Notes under the pieces: model-generated | Databases searched by the model: none | What the model was told of the DNA's origin: nothing | The model's input: the letters and a program-made list of their open reading frames with translations, nothing else | Shown: piece after piece, positions 1 to 8,129 of the stretch | Layout: the number at the start of each line of letters is the position of its first letter | Numbering within the stretch: the first letter of the stretch is position 1 | Made by a program: the position numbers and the translations under genes | From: CAVUPF01 sp963803755 | Lineage (GTDB): Bacteria; Actinomycetota; Thermoleophilia; Solirubrobacterales; 70-9 | Assembly (NCBI GenBank): GCA_963803755.1 | Contig: CAWDNP010000009.1 | Location: 1 to 25,483, forward strand | Direction: 5' to 3' | DNA: 25,483 nt

Positions 1-2
1 AG

Positions 3-875
3 GTCGGCGACGTGGTCGAGCTCTCAAGCGACGAAGGAAAGCCCTTGGGCAGGATCAGCGTGCAGGAGATCTTCGAGCGCGACACCAGAAGCGAGGCCGA
101 GCGGGTCTACCGCACCACCGATCAAGCCCACCCCGGAGTGGCGGCGATCTATGAGGAGGGGCAGCGCTGCATAGCCGGCCCGATCGAGGTGGATGCGCTG
201 CCCGACCACGAGGAGCCCTTCATGCGCCGCTACATGACTCCCGCGCAGACCAGGCAGGAGTTCAAGCGGCGCGGCTGGAAGCGGATCGTCGCCTTTCAGA
301 CGCGCAACCCGATCCACCGCGCCCACGAGTACCTGACCAAGGCGGCGCTTGAGGTCTCCGACGGCCTCTTCATCCAGCCGCTGATCGGCAAGACCAAGGC
401 CGGCGACATCCCCGCCGAGGTGCGGATGGCTTGCTATGAGGTGCTGATCGAGAACTACTACCCCAAAGACCGGGTCCTGCTCGGCGTAAAGCCCGCCAAG
501 ATGCACTACGCCGGCCCCAGGGAGGCGGTCCTTCACGCGATCGTCCGTCGCAACTACGGGGCGACGCACTTCATCGTCGGCAGAGACCACGCCGGCGCGG
601 GGGACTACTACGGGACCTATGACGCGCAGAAGATCTTCGAGGAGATCGACATCGCAGAGCTCGGGATCGAGCCGCTGTTCTTCGAGCACACCTTCTGGTG
701 TAAGGAGTGCGAGGGCCTTGCCTCTGCCAAGACCTGCCCCCACGACAGCGAGGCGCACCTTCACCTCTCCGGGACGAAGGTGCGCGAGATGCTCGCAAAC
801 GGCGAAAAGCCGCCACATGAGTTCTCGCGCGATGAGGTCGCCGAGATCCTGATCGACGCCTACAAGGAGGATTGA
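3..875 (+). CDS. sat: Sulfate adenylyltransferase (ATP sulfurylase), 5' end outside window
   Basis: Catalyses ATP + sulfate to adenylylsulfate (APS) + pyrophosphate, the first step of sulfate activation in the cytosol. The frame is already open at position 3, so the N-terminus lies upstream and the GTG at 12 is internal. Seen in the sequence: the nucleotide-binding signature QTRNPIHRAHEYL, the GRDHAG motif, and a Cys cluster (CKECEGLASAKTCPH) near the C-terminus. That cluster fits the zinc-binding loop known from bacterial homomeric ATP sulfurylases such as the Thermus enzyme. The C-terminal SGTKVREML segment is also typical. The stop is 6 nt before cysC, whose Shine-Dalgarno (AAGGAGG, 864-870) lies inside this gene, so the two are one operon. 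The assignment is secure; assimilatory versus other use of the APS cannot be decided here. Confidence 0.96.
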   Translation, partial: VGDVVELSSDEGKPLGRISVQEIFERDTRSEAERVYRTTDQAHPGVAAIYEEGQRCIAGPIEVDALPDHEEPFMRRYMTPAQTRQEFKRRGWKRIVAFQTRNPIHRAHEYLTKAALEVSDGLFIQPLIGKTKAGDIPAEVRMACYEVLIENYYPKDRVLLGVKPAKMHYAGPREAVLHAIVRRNYGATHFIVGRDHAGAGDYYGTYDAQKIFEEIDIAELGIEPLFFEHTFWCKECEGLASAKTCPHDSEAHLHLSGTKVREMLANGEKPPHEFSRDEVAEILIDAYKED

Positions 876-881
876 GCACAG

Positions 882-1436
882 ATGGCCGATGAGTTGGGTT
901 TCACCCTCTGGTTCACCGGGCTCTCCGGTGCCGGCAAGACGACGATCGCAAGGCTCTTGGAGGGCCATCTAGCAGAGCGCAGCTCAAAGCTTGAGATCCT
1001 CGACGGCGACATCGTCCGCGAAAACCTCTCCAAGGGGCTGGGCTTCTCCAAGGCCGACCGCGACACCAACATCCGCCGGATCGCCTTCGTCGCCGATCTG
1101 CTCTCCAGAAACGGTGTGGGGGTGATCACCGCGGCGATCTCCCCCTACGCGGAGATTCGCCGAGAGGCGCGCGAGCTGATGGGAGAGCGCTTCATCGAGG
1201 TCTACGTGAAGGCCTCTGTCGAGGCCTGTGCGGAGCGCGACGTCAAGGGCCTCTACGCGAAGGCCTTCTCCGGGGAGATCAAGGAATTCACCGGCGTCTC
1301 GGATCCCTATGAGGCGCCCGAGGGGGCCGAGGTCGTCTGCGACACCGAGAACGAAACCCCCGAGGAGTCCACCGAGAAGCTGTTGGCCTATCTGGAGGAG
1401 CGGGAGCTGATTCCGGGGGCGACTGTAACTGCCTAG
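882..1436 (+). CDS. cysC: Adenylylsulfate (APS) kinase
   Basis: Phosphorylates APS to PAPS, the second step of sulfate activation, using the product of the preceding sat gene. The protein is 184 aa, a normal length for stand-alone CysC. Visible motifs are the P-loop GLSGAGKTT (residues 13-21), the DGD motif (41-43), the conserved RRIAFVADLL helix, and AISPYAEIR containing the active-site serine region. The ATG at 882 is preceded by AAGGAGG with an 11-nt spacer, which decides the start. Downstream it converges on the PHP gene with 19 nt between stops. PAPS could feed reduction or sulfotransferases; no PAPS reductase or sulfotransferase is in the window, so the destination is open. Confidence 0.96.
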   Translation: MADELGFTLWFTGLSGAGKTTIARLLEGHLAERSSKLEILDGDIVRENLSKGLGFSKADRDTNIRRIAFVADLLSRNGVGVITAAISPYAEIRREARELMGERFIEVYVKASVEACAERDVKGLYAKAFSGEIKEFTGVSDPYEAPEGAEVVCDTENETPEESTEKLLAYLEERELIPGATVTA

Positions 1437-1455
1437 ACCTGTGCTCCGGCGGCGC

Positions 1456-2265
1456 CTACGGCTTCGGTGGTAGCTGTGGCTCGCCCAAGCCGTAGGTGTC
1501 ATAGGCGCCGAAGCGGGAGAAGGTCTTGTGGGTAGGGCCGTGGTAGTCGGATGAGCCGGTGGGGGTGAGGCTCAGCTCCTCGCAGAGGGCCAGCAGGTGG
1601 GCGGTCTGCTCCTTGGTGTGTGAGGGGTAGAAGGCCTCTAGTCCATCGATGCCAAGGGCCCGGATCAGCTCCTCGACCTGGGCTGGCTCGGCGATGTCCC
1701 AGTAGGGGTGGGCGAGGACGGCGACACCGCCGGAGTCGTGGATCAGTTTGACCGCCTGTTCGGCGGTGGGCCAGCGGCGCGGCACGAAGGCCTTAGCGCC
1801 GGGGATCAGGTACTCCTCGAAGAAGGGCCCCATGTCCTCGCCCGCCCCGGCGGCGCGGGCGATGTGAGGGCGGCCGATCGAAAGAGCGTCGCCTGACTCC
1901 CTGATGGCGTCCTCCAGATGGATGTCGAAGCCGAAGCTGCGGAGGTTCTCGACGATCTCCCCTGCCCGCGTCACCCGCTCGTGCTGGGCACGCTCGCAGG
2001 CAGGGGCGATGGCTCCAAGATCAACCCAGTATCCGCAGACGTGCAAGTCGTCTGCGTACTCGTGCACACACGACATCTCGATCGCCGGCACGAGTTCGAC
2101 TCCCAGTTGCCTGGCGGCCTCTGACGCCTCCGGCACCCCAGCGATCGCATCGTGGTCGGTCAACGCCAGCGTCGTCACCCCCGCGTCGGCGGCCCTTGCG
2201 ACTACGCCGGCGGGCTCCAACTGTCCGTCGGAGACCGTCGAGTGGCTCTGCAGCTCGATCAGCAC
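1456..2265 (-). CDS. PHP-domain metal-dependent phosphoesterase (TrpH/YciV-like)
   Basis: A 269-aa PHP-domain phosphoesterase, related to the TrpH/YciV family (RNase AM / 3',5'-nucleotide bisphosphatase), which acts on small nucleotides or RNA 5' ends in the cytosol. Metal-ligand motifs seen: LQSHSTVSDG at the N-terminus, LTDHD, the Glu of VPAIEMS, IGRPHIA, AVLAHPYWD and GSSDYHG near the C-terminus. The first motif is normally LHxHS; here the first His is Gln (LQSHS). I believe this substitution recurs in actinobacterial relatives, but it removes one canonical ligand. The GTG start lies 9 nt after a TAGGCT hexamer and has no Shine-Dalgarno, which fits a leaderless message. Substrate within the family is not determined. 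Confidence 0.88.
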   Translation of the reverse strand: MLIELQSHSTVSDGQLEPAGVVARAADAGVTTLALTDHDAIAGVPEASEAARQLGVELVPAIEMSCVHEYADDLHVCGYWVDLGAIAPACERAQHERVTRAGEIVENLRSFGFDIHLEDAIRESGDALSIGRPHIARAAGAGEDMGPFFEEYLIPGAKAFVPRRWPTAEQAVKLIHDSGGVAVLAHPYWDIAEPAQVEELIRALGIDGLEAFYPSHTKEQTAHLLALCEELSLTPTGSSDYHGPTHKTFSRFGAYDTYGLGEPQLPPKP

Positions 2266-2274
2266 TGGGCGGGC

Positions 2275-2280
2275 AGCCTA
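2275..2280 (-). promoter_or_regulatory. Candidate -10 (TAGGCT) for leaderless PHP gene
   Basis: Read on the minus strand, TAGGCT ends 9 nt before the GTG start at 2265. No purine-rich ribosome site lies between, so transcription would begin at or within a few bases of the start codon. This is inferred from spacing only, and no convincing -35 was seen. Confidence 0.4.
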
Positions 2281-2348
2281 GCCGGGTCTCGACGGCGATA
2301 CGGTCCGATCGTCCGTCTAGGCGGTTTAAGGGAAGACACGCATAGGAG

Positions 2349-4266
2349 ATGAGAGAGAAAAACATCAGACGGGGGTATTAGGCCCAAGGCTGCTCGCTGC
2401 CGCGCTGCTCGGCTGGCTGCTGTGCCTGCTCAGCGGTTCTCCCGCTTGGGCCGCTCCAGCTTGGCTGCCGCCGACCGACCTCTCCGCCCCCGGCCGCGAT
2501 GCGAGCGAACCGGTGGTGGCAATGGATGAAGCCGGGGAAACAGTCGTCATCTGGCAGCGCCAGGGCGAAAGCGGGATCGGCAGCGACGTGCAGGCCTCGA
2601 CCCGCAGCCCCGGCAGAAGCTTCTCCGAACCGATCGAACTGTCCCCGGCAGCAACCGAACCCGATGTGGCGATGACGCCCGCGGGAGAAGCCGTCGCGGT
2701 CTGGAGGCATTTCGATGTCGAAAGCGGCGAATACGTGATTCAGGCCTCCTTCCGTCAGCCTGGAGGAGGCTTCTCGGCCCCGGATGAAGTGTCCACCTCT
2801 CCCGCCGCTGCTCTTCCCCAGGACCTCCATGTTGTGTTCAACGCGGCGGGGGAAGCCGCTCTCGTCTGGGTGCAGAAGGACCCCAGCTCCACTGATCCCA
2901 ACCAGTTCTCGGTGCTGGCGTCGCTGCGCCCGGCGGGGGGCGGTTTCTCCACCCCGGCGATCGTCTCGCCCCAGCCCCTGACCCTCGGGAACGATGCCGA
3001 GAACCCCCGCGTCGCGATCGACGCCGCGGGCGACGTCACAGTGCTCTGGAGCTATTTCGACGGGACCAACTCGGTGATCCAGGCCGCCTCCCGACCTGTC
3101 GCCGGCAGCTTCTCCGCTCCCAGTTCGCTTACCGCAGACGGCGAGGATGCCTTCTCTCCCTCCGTTGCGATGGACTCGGCTGGTGACGCGATCGCGGTCT
3201 GGGACCGCTCCAACGGCACCAACGACGTAATCCAGTCCTCGACCGCCAGCCCGGGCGGCAGCTTCTCCTCTCCAGTCGAACTCTCCGACGCCAGCCAGAG
3301 CGCCTTCGAACCCGAGCTGGCGATGGACCCCGCTGGTGACGCGGTGGCCGTCTGGACTCGCTCCAACGGCACCAACGACGTAATCCAGTCCTCGACCGCC
3401 AGCCCGGGCGGCAGCTTCTCCTCTCCAGTCGAACTGTCCGAAGCCGGTCAGAACGCCTCAAATCCGGAGCTTGCGATCAACCCCGGGGCCGTGGTTGCAG
3501 TCGTCTGGCAGCGCTCCAACGGCACCAACGAAATTGTCCAGGCATCCACCGGGTCTGCCGCCGGCAGCTTCTCGGCCCCGGTCGAACTCTCCGCTGCCGG
3601 CCAGGACGCCCTTTTCCCAGGGGTGGCGATGGACGGCGCCGGGGACGCCACCGCGGTCTGGAAGCGCTCCAACGGGACCAACGAGATCGTCGAGGCGGCG
3701 GGCTATGACGTCGCCGCGCCCGTGCTGCGAGACCTCTCGGTCCCCTCCTCGGGCACGGTCGGGACGCCGGTCACCTTCTCGGTCGACCCATTCGACGTAT
3801 GGCCGATCGCCTCGACGACCTTCGGCTTCGGCGACGGCGCGAAGGCTGAAGGGACCTCTGTCTCTCATACCTATTCGGCTTCGGGCACCTATCAGGTGAC
3901 GGTCACCTCGACGGACGGGCCGGAACGGCGGCGGTCGCCGAACGCACGATCGCGATCATGCCGTCCAGCGAATTCGCGATCGGCAGGCTGTCGCGGAACT
4001 CCAAGAAGGGGACCGCGGCCTTCGTCGTGACCGTCCCCGGTCCCGGCCGTCTGGTTCTCAGCGGCAAGGGAGTCGAGAAGGCGACAAAGCAGCCCAAGCG
4101 GGCGGGCAAGGTGAGGCTGCCGATCAGAGCTCGGAGCAGGGCACTGAAGAGCCTGTTGAGGCGGGGGAATGTGAGGGTGTCGCTGGTGATCGCCTTCACC
4201 CCGAACGGCGGCATCACCCACGTCAAGTACAAGAAGGTGACGCTGCTTAAGAAGCTCCACCGCTGA
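2349..4266 (+). CDS. Secreted repeat (propeller-like) protein with PKD domain; two frameshifts
   Basis: Reconstructed exported protein. ATG 2349 opens MREKNIRRG, then stops after 10 codons. Adding one G to the five-G run at 2371-2375 joins it to a classic signal peptide (hydrophobic core, cleavage near SPAWA/AP). About eight repeats of roughly 50 aa follow, each of the form VAMDxAGDAxAVWxRSNGTN, then one PKD domain (FGFGDG, SHTYSASGTYQVTV). The frame breaks again at GGG 3917-3919; one more G restores a basic C-terminal domain ending KKVTLLKKLHR. With both bases added the gene is 1920 nt (639 aa). The basic tail resembles C-termini of Thermoleophilia secreted proteins. An AGGAG abuts the ATG with no spacer, so initiation is odd. 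It is either two sequencing errors or a decaying gene; function is unknown, with an extracellular binding or surface role likely. Confidence 0.7.
3206..3435 (+). repeat. Recent 153-bp in-frame tandem duplication inside the repeat protein
   Basis: Positions 3206-3282 and 3359-3435 are identical over 77 bp, offset by 153 bp (51 codons, one repeat unit). The neighbouring repeats are similar only at protein level, so these two units were duplicated or homogenised recently. Confidence 0.9.
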
Positions 4267-4364
4267 CGCCGAGCCTCTGAATAGACTGCGCCGCCGATGA
4301 GCGCCAGGCGAATGACGTATCCACCCCTGAGTCCCGGTGAGGGAACGATTCGCGAGACCCGCTG

Positions 4365-6122
4365 ATGTTCGAGAAGGTGCTGATCGCAAATCGCGGTGAG
4401 ATCGCGATCCGGGTCGCCCGAACGCTGAAGGAGATGAGGATCGGGTCGATCGCCGTCTATTCGGAGATCGATCGCGGCGCGCCCCACGTGCGGGAGGCCG
4501 ACGAGGCCTTTCTGATCGGTCCGGCGGTGCCGGCCGAGAGCTACCTCAACATCCCCAAGATCGTCGATACGGCCAAGGAGGCCGGTGCCGATGCAGTCCA
4601 CCCGGGCTACGGGTTCCTGGCCGAGAACGCCGACTTCGCCCGGGCCTGTGCGAAGGCGGGGATCGTCTTTATCGGGCCACCGCCTGAGGCAATCGAGGCG
4701 ATGGGGTCAAAGACCCGGGCGCGGGAGATTATGGCCGAGGCGGGGGTGCCGATCGTCCCGGGCGCGACGGCGCCCGCCAAGGACGTCGAGGAGGCGCGCC
4801 AGCAGGCCGAGGAAGCCGGCTACCCGGTCGCCGCCAAGGCGGCGGGCGGCGGCGGCGGCAAGGGGTTCCGGGTGGCGATGACCCCTGATGACCTTGAGGA
4901 GGCGTTCGAGGGCGCGGCACGGGAGGGCGAGAAGTTCTTCTCCGACGCTCGCGTCTACGTCGAGCGCTACCTGGAGGACCCGCGCCATGTCGAGGTCCAG
5001 GTGCTGGCCGACTCCCATGGCAACGTGATCCACTTGGGGGAGCGCGACTGCTCGATCCAGCGTCGCCACCAGAAGGTGATCGAGGAGGCGCCGGGGCCGC
5101 ACGTCGATGCCGAGATGCGCGAGCGGATCGGCAGGATCGCCACCGATGCCGCGGCGGCGGTCGGGTACCGCTCGGCTGGCACGGTCGAGGGCCTGCAGGT
5201 TGGTGAGGAGTACTTCTTCCTTGAGATGAACACCCGGGTGCAGGTCGAGCACTGTGTGACCGAGATGATCAGCGGGGTCGACATCGTCCGCGAGCAGGTG
5301 CGGGTCGCCGCCGGTGAAGCGCTTTCCGTCGCCCAGAAGGGGGTCGAGCTGCGCGGCCACGCGATCGAGTGCCGGATCAACGCCGAGGCCGCCCACAAGA
5401 ACTTTGCGCCGGCACCGGGCGCGATCACGACTTACCGCGAGCCGGCCGGGCCGGGAGTCCGGGTCGACTCCGGCGTCGAAGCGGGGTCCGAGGTGACCCC
5501 AATGTATGACCCGATGGTCGCCAAGCTGATCGTCTGGGATGTCGATCGCGAGCACGCGACGCGACGCATGCTGCGGGCGCTGGGCGAGTACGAGGTCGGT
5601 GGCCTCACCACCCTGATCCCCTTCCACGAAGCGATCCTTGCTACCGAGCAGTGGGCGCGGGGGGAGACCTGCCGCGACCTGATGGAGGATCGCGAGTGGC
5701 TGAAGTCGACCGCGCCGGAGGCAGCCGCTCCTGCCGTTGCGGAGGAGGTCGCCGAGGTCATCGCTCGCGACTACAAGGTCGAGGTCTCCGGAAAGCTCTT
5801 CGAGGTCAAGGTGATCGGTGAGACGCTTGGGGGAGCCCCCGCGCCTGCTGCGGGAGGCAAGCGCCCGCCCAAACGAGAGCGCAAGTCCGGTGGCGGCGCG
5901 GCAGCGTCCAGCGAGTCCCTCCCCTCCCCCCTCCAGGGCACCGTCTTGAAAGTCGCCGTCGAGCAGGGCGCGGAAGTATCAGAGGGTGACCTGATCTGCG
6001 TGATAGAGGCGATGAAGATGGAGAACGAGATAGCGGCCCACCGCTCGGGCAAGCTCACCTCCCTAAACGTCTCCGAGGGCGCCGCGGTCTCCAGCGGCGA
6101 CGTACTAGCGGTCATCGAGTAG
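4365..6122 (+). CDS. Acetyl/propionyl-CoA carboxylase alpha subunit (biotin carboxylase + BCCP)
   Basis: Carries out ATP-dependent carboxylation of its own biotin and presents carboxybiotin to a separate carboxyltransferase beta chain, giving malonyl- or methylmalonyl-CoA. The protein is 585 aa, matching actinobacterial AccA-type fused subunits. In order: biotin carboxylase N-domain (KVLIANRGEIAIRVART), ATP-grasp glycine loop (KAAGGGGGKGFRV, about 159-171), catalytic core (ERDCSIQRRHQKVIEEAPGP and EMNTRVQVEHCVTEM), biotin carboxylase C-domain, a Pro/Lys linker, and the biotinyl domain with EAMKMENEI, where Lys551 is the biotin acceptor. No beta subunit or biotin ligase is in the window, so the acyl-CoA substrate is undecided. 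The ATG at 4365 fits the family start; no strong ribosome site precedes it. Confidence 0.95.
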   Translation: MFEKVLIANRGEIAIRVARTLKEMRIGSIAVYSEIDRGAPHVREADEAFLIGPAVPAESYLNIPKIVDTAKEAGADAVHPGYGFLAENADFARACAKAGIVFIGPPPEAIEAMGSKTRAREIMAEAGVPIVPGATAPAKDVEEARQQAEEAGYPVAAKAAGGGGGKGFRVAMTPDDLEEAFEGAAREGEKFFSDARVYVERYLEDPRHVEVQVLADSHGNVIHLGERDCSIQRRHQKVIEEAPGPHVDAEMRERIGRIATDAAAAVGYRSAGTVEGLQVGEEYFFLEMNTRVQVEHCVTEMISGVDIVREQVRVAAGEALSVAQKGVELRGHAIECRINAEAAHKNFAPAPGAITTYREPAGPGVRVDSGVEAGSEVTPMYDPMVAKLIVWDVDREHATRRMLRALGEYEVGGLTTLIPFHEAILATEQWARGETCRDLMEDREWLKSTAPEAAAPAVAEEVAEVIARDYKVEVSGKLFEVKVIGETLGGAPAPAAGGKRPPKRERKSGGGAAASSESLPSPLQGTVLKVAVEQGAEVSEGDLICVIEAMKMENEIAAHRSGKLTSLNVSEGAAVSSGDVLAVIE

Positions 6123-6132
6123 CGGGCGACAC

Positions 6133-6154
6133 GGTCACCTAATAGGTGGTGACC
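6133..6154. terminator. Hairpin between convergent genes, possible bidirectional terminator
   Basis: GGTCACC (6133-6139) pairs perfectly with GGTGACC (6148-6154) around an 8-nt loop, in the 45-nt gap between two convergent genes. There is no T-run on either side, so termination efficiency is uncertain. Confidence 0.4.
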
Positions 6155-6167
6155 CCTCCCACCACGC

Positions 6168-6851
6168 TCAGGACGCGCCGAGCTTTTTCGCTGCCTCGCG
6201 GAGGTTTTTGACGGTGGCGCTCGGTGCTTTGCGACCGTCGAGCTTTTCGCCGTGGCGGTTGACCCAGATCACCGGCACGTTCATCTTCAACAGCGGGGCG
6301 ACGTCGTTGGTGTAGTTGGAGCCGATATGCACCCACCCTTTTTTGCCACCGATCCGCCGCGCGCACTCTTTGAAGTGGACGGGGTCGGGCTTGTAGCTGC
6401 GGACCTGCTGCGCGGTGACAACGAGGTCGAGTTCGGTGCGCAGGTGGCGGCGGGAGATGCCGAGCAGTTTGTCGTCGACGTTGGAGATGATCCCGACCTC
6501 ATAGCGCTTGCCGAGCCGGTCCATCGCCGCGTTCGCCTCGCGGAAGGGCAGCCAGTAGGCGACGCTGTTGGGCAGGAACTGGGCTCGCGAGGGCTCGATC
6601 TCCCAGCCCAGCTCTCTCGCCACCTTGACGATCGTGCGGCGCAGCACCTCGGCGTAGAGCTCATAGGAACCGGCCATAATCTCAGCCTGTACCTCCATGA
6701 ATCGCGCGAGGAAGGGACCCTCCTCGAAACTGAACCCATCCTTCTCCGCCTCTTTCCTGCAGGCCTCGACGATCCCCTTCTCCCAGTCGATCAGGGTGCC
6801 ATAACAGTCGGTTGTCACCCATTTGATGGTTTTGAGACTTGGGAGAGCCAT
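6168..6851 (-). CDS. HAD-superfamily hydrolase, 2-haloacid dehalogenase-like (type II)
   Basis: A 227-aa HAD hydrolase. Motif I is TDCYGTLID, the haloacid-dehalogenase style DxYGTL rather than the DxDGT of phosphatases. Motif II is SNVDD, motif III lies around SYKPDP (Lys), and motif IV is HIGSNYTNDV. Family knowledge suggests either a dehalogenase of short 2-haloacids or a phosphatase misnamed by similarity; substrate is not shown. The start is taken at ATG 6851 (MALPSLKTIKWV), because the in-frame extension upstream to 6953 runs into the sucC promoter region and has a composition unlike protein. A CATAAT -10-like hexamer sits 15 nt upstream, inside that extension. Divergent from sucC, convergent with the carboxylase gene. 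Confidence 0.85.
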   Translation of the reverse strand: MALPSLKTIKWVTTDCYGTLIDWEKGIVEACRKEAEKDGFSFEEGPFLARFMEVQAEIMAGSYELYAEVLRRTIVKVARELGWEIEPSRAQFLPNSVAYWLPFREANAAMDRLGKRYEVGIISNVDDKLLGISRRHLRTELDLVVTAQQVRSYKPDPVHFKECARRIGGKKGWVHIGSNYTNDVAPLLKMNVPVIWVNRHGEKLDGRKAPSATVKNLREAAKKLGAS

Positions 6852-6866
6852 AAGCGAGAGCGCGGC

Positions 6867-6872
6867 ATTATG
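6867..6872 (-). promoter_or_regulatory. Candidate -10 (CATAAT) for the HAD gene
   Basis: Minus-strand CATAAT matches TATAAT at five of six positions and lies 15 nt before ATG 6851. It supports the shorter start. No clear -35 at 16-18 bp. Confidence 0.4.
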
Positions 6873-6916
6873 CCAATCGTCTCCCAACCGGGCTTCCCGG
6901 TATTTGGCGGGTCGGA

Positions 6917-6922
6917 TAGGCT
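6917..6922 (+). promoter_or_regulatory. Candidate -10 (TAGGCT) for sucCD
   Basis: TAGGCT fits the actinobacterial TANNNT -10. A TTCCCG lies 17 bp upstream as a weak -35. It would give a leader of about 30 nt before ATG 6962; that leader has no clear Shine-Dalgarno. Confidence 0.3.
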
Positions 6923-6961
6923 GCCGCCCGCGCCCCAGGCGCGCGCAGCACAAACCACCTC

Positions 6962-8129
6962 ATGGACCTCCTCGAGTATCAGGGCAAGCAGCTGTTCGCA
7001 AAGCACGGCGTCGCCGTGCCGAGCGGCGAGGTCGCCTCGACCGTAGAGGAGGCCGTCGCCGCGGCCGAGCGGATCGGCTACCCCTGTGCGATCAAGGCTC
7101 AGGTGCTGATCGGCGGTCGCGGCAAGGCAGGGGGGATCAAGATCGCTCAGGATATTGGCGAGGCCCGGGAGCACGCCGATGCGATCCTCGGCATGGACAT
7201 CCGCGGCCCTCGCGGCGAGGGCCCCTTCAGGGTGCATCAGGTGTGGGTCGAGGGTGGCTCCGACATCGCCTCTGAGTACTACGCCTCGGTGATCCTCGAC
7301 CGCGGCGAGAAGAAGCTGCTGGCACTGGTCTCCGCAAAGGGCGGGATGGACATCGAGGCGGTCGCGGAGGAGGACCCCGAGGCGCTGGTCAAGAGCAACA
7401 TCGACCCGACCCGACCCTTCGACGCTGCTGCGGCGCGGCCGATCATCGACGCGGCGGGGCTGGATGAGGACGTGCGCGATAAGGCGGCCGGGGTGCTGGC
7501 GAAGCTGGTGGAGGTCGCGCGCTCCGAGGACGCGACGCTGATCGAGGTCAACCCGCTGATCGTCACCGCCGAGCGCGATGTGGTGGCGCTCGACGCCAAG
7601 GTGACGATCGACAACAACGCCCTCTTCCGCCACGAGGACCTGGCCGAGATCGCCGACTCCTCCGACGCAGATCCCCAGGAGGCGATGGCGAGGGAGAAGG
7701 GCCTCACCTACGTGAAGCTCGACGGCAACGTCGGTATCCTCGCCAACGGCGCCGGCCTGTGCATGGCGACGCTGGACGTGGTCGCCCAGGCCGGCGGTGC
7801 CCCGGCGAACTTCCTCGATGCCGGCGGCGGCTCCAAAGCGGAGGCGATCGTCGATGCGCTCACCGTGATCACCTCCGATAAGAAGGTGATGGCGATCCTC
7901 TTCAACATCTTCGGCGGCATCACCCGCTGCGACGAGATCGCCAGGGGGATCGTCACCGCCTCTGGGGCGATCGAGCTGAACGTGCCGCTGGTGGTGCGAC
8001 TCGACGGCACCAACTCCGAGCAGGGCCTGCGGATCCTCGCCGAGGCCGACCTCCCGAACCTCCACCAGGGAGACGACGATGCTCGATGCGGCGCAGCGCG
8101 TGGTCGAGCTGGCGGGTGGGAGCGGCTGA
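6962..8129 (+). CDS. sucC: Succinyl-CoA ligase (ADP/GDP-forming) beta subunit, frameshifted near 3' end
   Basis: TCA-cycle enzyme subunit: with SucD it interconverts succinyl-CoA and succinate with substrate-level NTP formation. ATP-grasp features seen: MDLLEYQGKQLFAKHGV, AQVLIGGRGKAGGI, LIEVNPLIV, and the C-terminal LANGAGLCMATLDVV and NIFGGITRCDEIA. In the raw sequence the frame runs straight into sucD. That junction reads LHQGDDDARC, which matches nothing in SucC. Removing one G from GGG 8068-8070 gives LHQETTMLDAAQRVVELAGG and a TGA at 8127-8129 that overlaps the sucD ATG, with a total of 388 aa, the normal SucC length. So sucC and sucD are separate, translationally coupled genes and the fusion is an indel artefact or mutation. 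Confidence 0.9.
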
